In this document: piece by piece, positions 5,279 through 5,377 of the stretch
Layout: the number at the start of each line of letters is the position of its first letter
Position numbering within the stretch: the stretch's first letter is position 1
Origin: Acholeplasmatales bacterium Tener_01
Lineage (GTDB): Bacteria > Bacillota_I > Bacilli_A > ML615J-28 > CAG-698
Length of the DNA: 5,377 nucleotides
Assembly: GCA_001604495.1 (NCBI GenBank)
Contig: LVBR01000185.1
Span: forward strand, 1-5,377
Direction: 5' to 3'
Made by a program: the position numbers and the translations under genes
Notes under the pieces: model-generated
What the model saw: only the letters and a program-made list of their open reading frames with translations
Databases searched by the model: none
What the model was told of the DNA's origin: nothing

Positions 5279-5377
5279 ATGAAAAAAGATTTTCAAAACA
5301 TTAGTTCTGAGTTGTTGGAAATTTACTCCAAAAAGTTGAAAGTAAAATCCTGTCCGCATTGTAAAAGTAAAAGTTTT
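5279..5377 (+). CDS. N-terminus of a zinc-ribbon protein, probably IS1/IS1595-type transposase (3' end outside window)
   Basis: Thirty-three codons are visible, open to the right edge. They begin M-K-K-D-F-Q-N-I-S-S-E-L-L-E-I-Y, followed by basic K-K-L-K-V-K, then S-C-P-H-C-K-S-K-S-F. The C-P-x-C-x-S knuckle about 25 residues from the start is the first half of a C2C2 zinc ribbon, as found at the N-terminus of IS1 and IS1595-group transposases, which go on with a basic 'G-x-x-R-Y-x-C-x-x-C' stretch. That second half and the DDE catalytic domain lie outside the window, so other zinc-ribbon DNA-binding proteins remain possible. It has its own -7 promoter element and faces away from the transporter block. 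Whether it is intact cannot be seen. Confidence 0.5.
   Translation, partial: MKKDFQNISSELLEIYSKKLKVKSCPHCKSKSF

Overview
This window is strongly AT-rich and looks like chromosomal DNA of a Bacteroidota bacterium (Bacteroidales/Flavobacteriales type). The signs are a TTTG / 19-nt / TAnnTTTG promoter, no Shine-Dalgarno sequences ahead of the genes, signal peptides ending just before Gln, and typical families (AsmA-like giant, small outer-membrane beta-barrel, YfcC transporter). No rRNA, tRNA, CRISPR array or clear rho-independent terminator was seen.

Layout. Five genes lie head to tail on the minus strand. In transcription order they are: a YfcC/DcuC-family 12-TM-class transporter (start best placed at 4923), a signal-peptide outer-membrane beta-barrel protein (3286-2561), two tandem paralogous small secreted repeat proteins (2518-2171 and 2158-1823), and the first 605 codons of an AsmA/TamB-like envelope protein (1816 to the left edge, open). 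Gaps are 38, 42, 12 and 6 bp, so read-through from the promoter at 4935-4965 is plausible. At the right edge, after a roughly 320-bp gene-free stretch, a plus-strand gene begins (5279) that encodes a Cys-x2-Cys zinc-ribbon start resembling an IS1/IS1595-type transposase.

The most interesting part is the tandem pair of small proteins. Each is a Sec signal peptide followed by six 13-residue repeats, with one 3-residue insertion between repeats 3 and 4 and a short Trp/Lys-Met-His tail. I believe they belong to the DUF6150/'Septknot' family (Pfam PF19647, from memory), whose members are predicted, and in one short Ureaplasma protein experimentally shown, to form a 7_1 knot. The two copies align without gaps over 92 residues with 49 identities by my count, yet every repeat of one carries S-K/R-Y-D-A where the other carries Y-K/S-S-D/E-A. 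This coordinated swap of Ser and Tyr across all six repeats, plus an odd/even alternation in the upstream copy, is the main finding.

Functionally, four of the five minus-strand genes encode proteins placed in or beyond the cell envelope. The 6-bp gap joins the second knot-family gene tightly to the AsmA-like gene. Whether the block forms one functional system cannot be told from the sequence alone.
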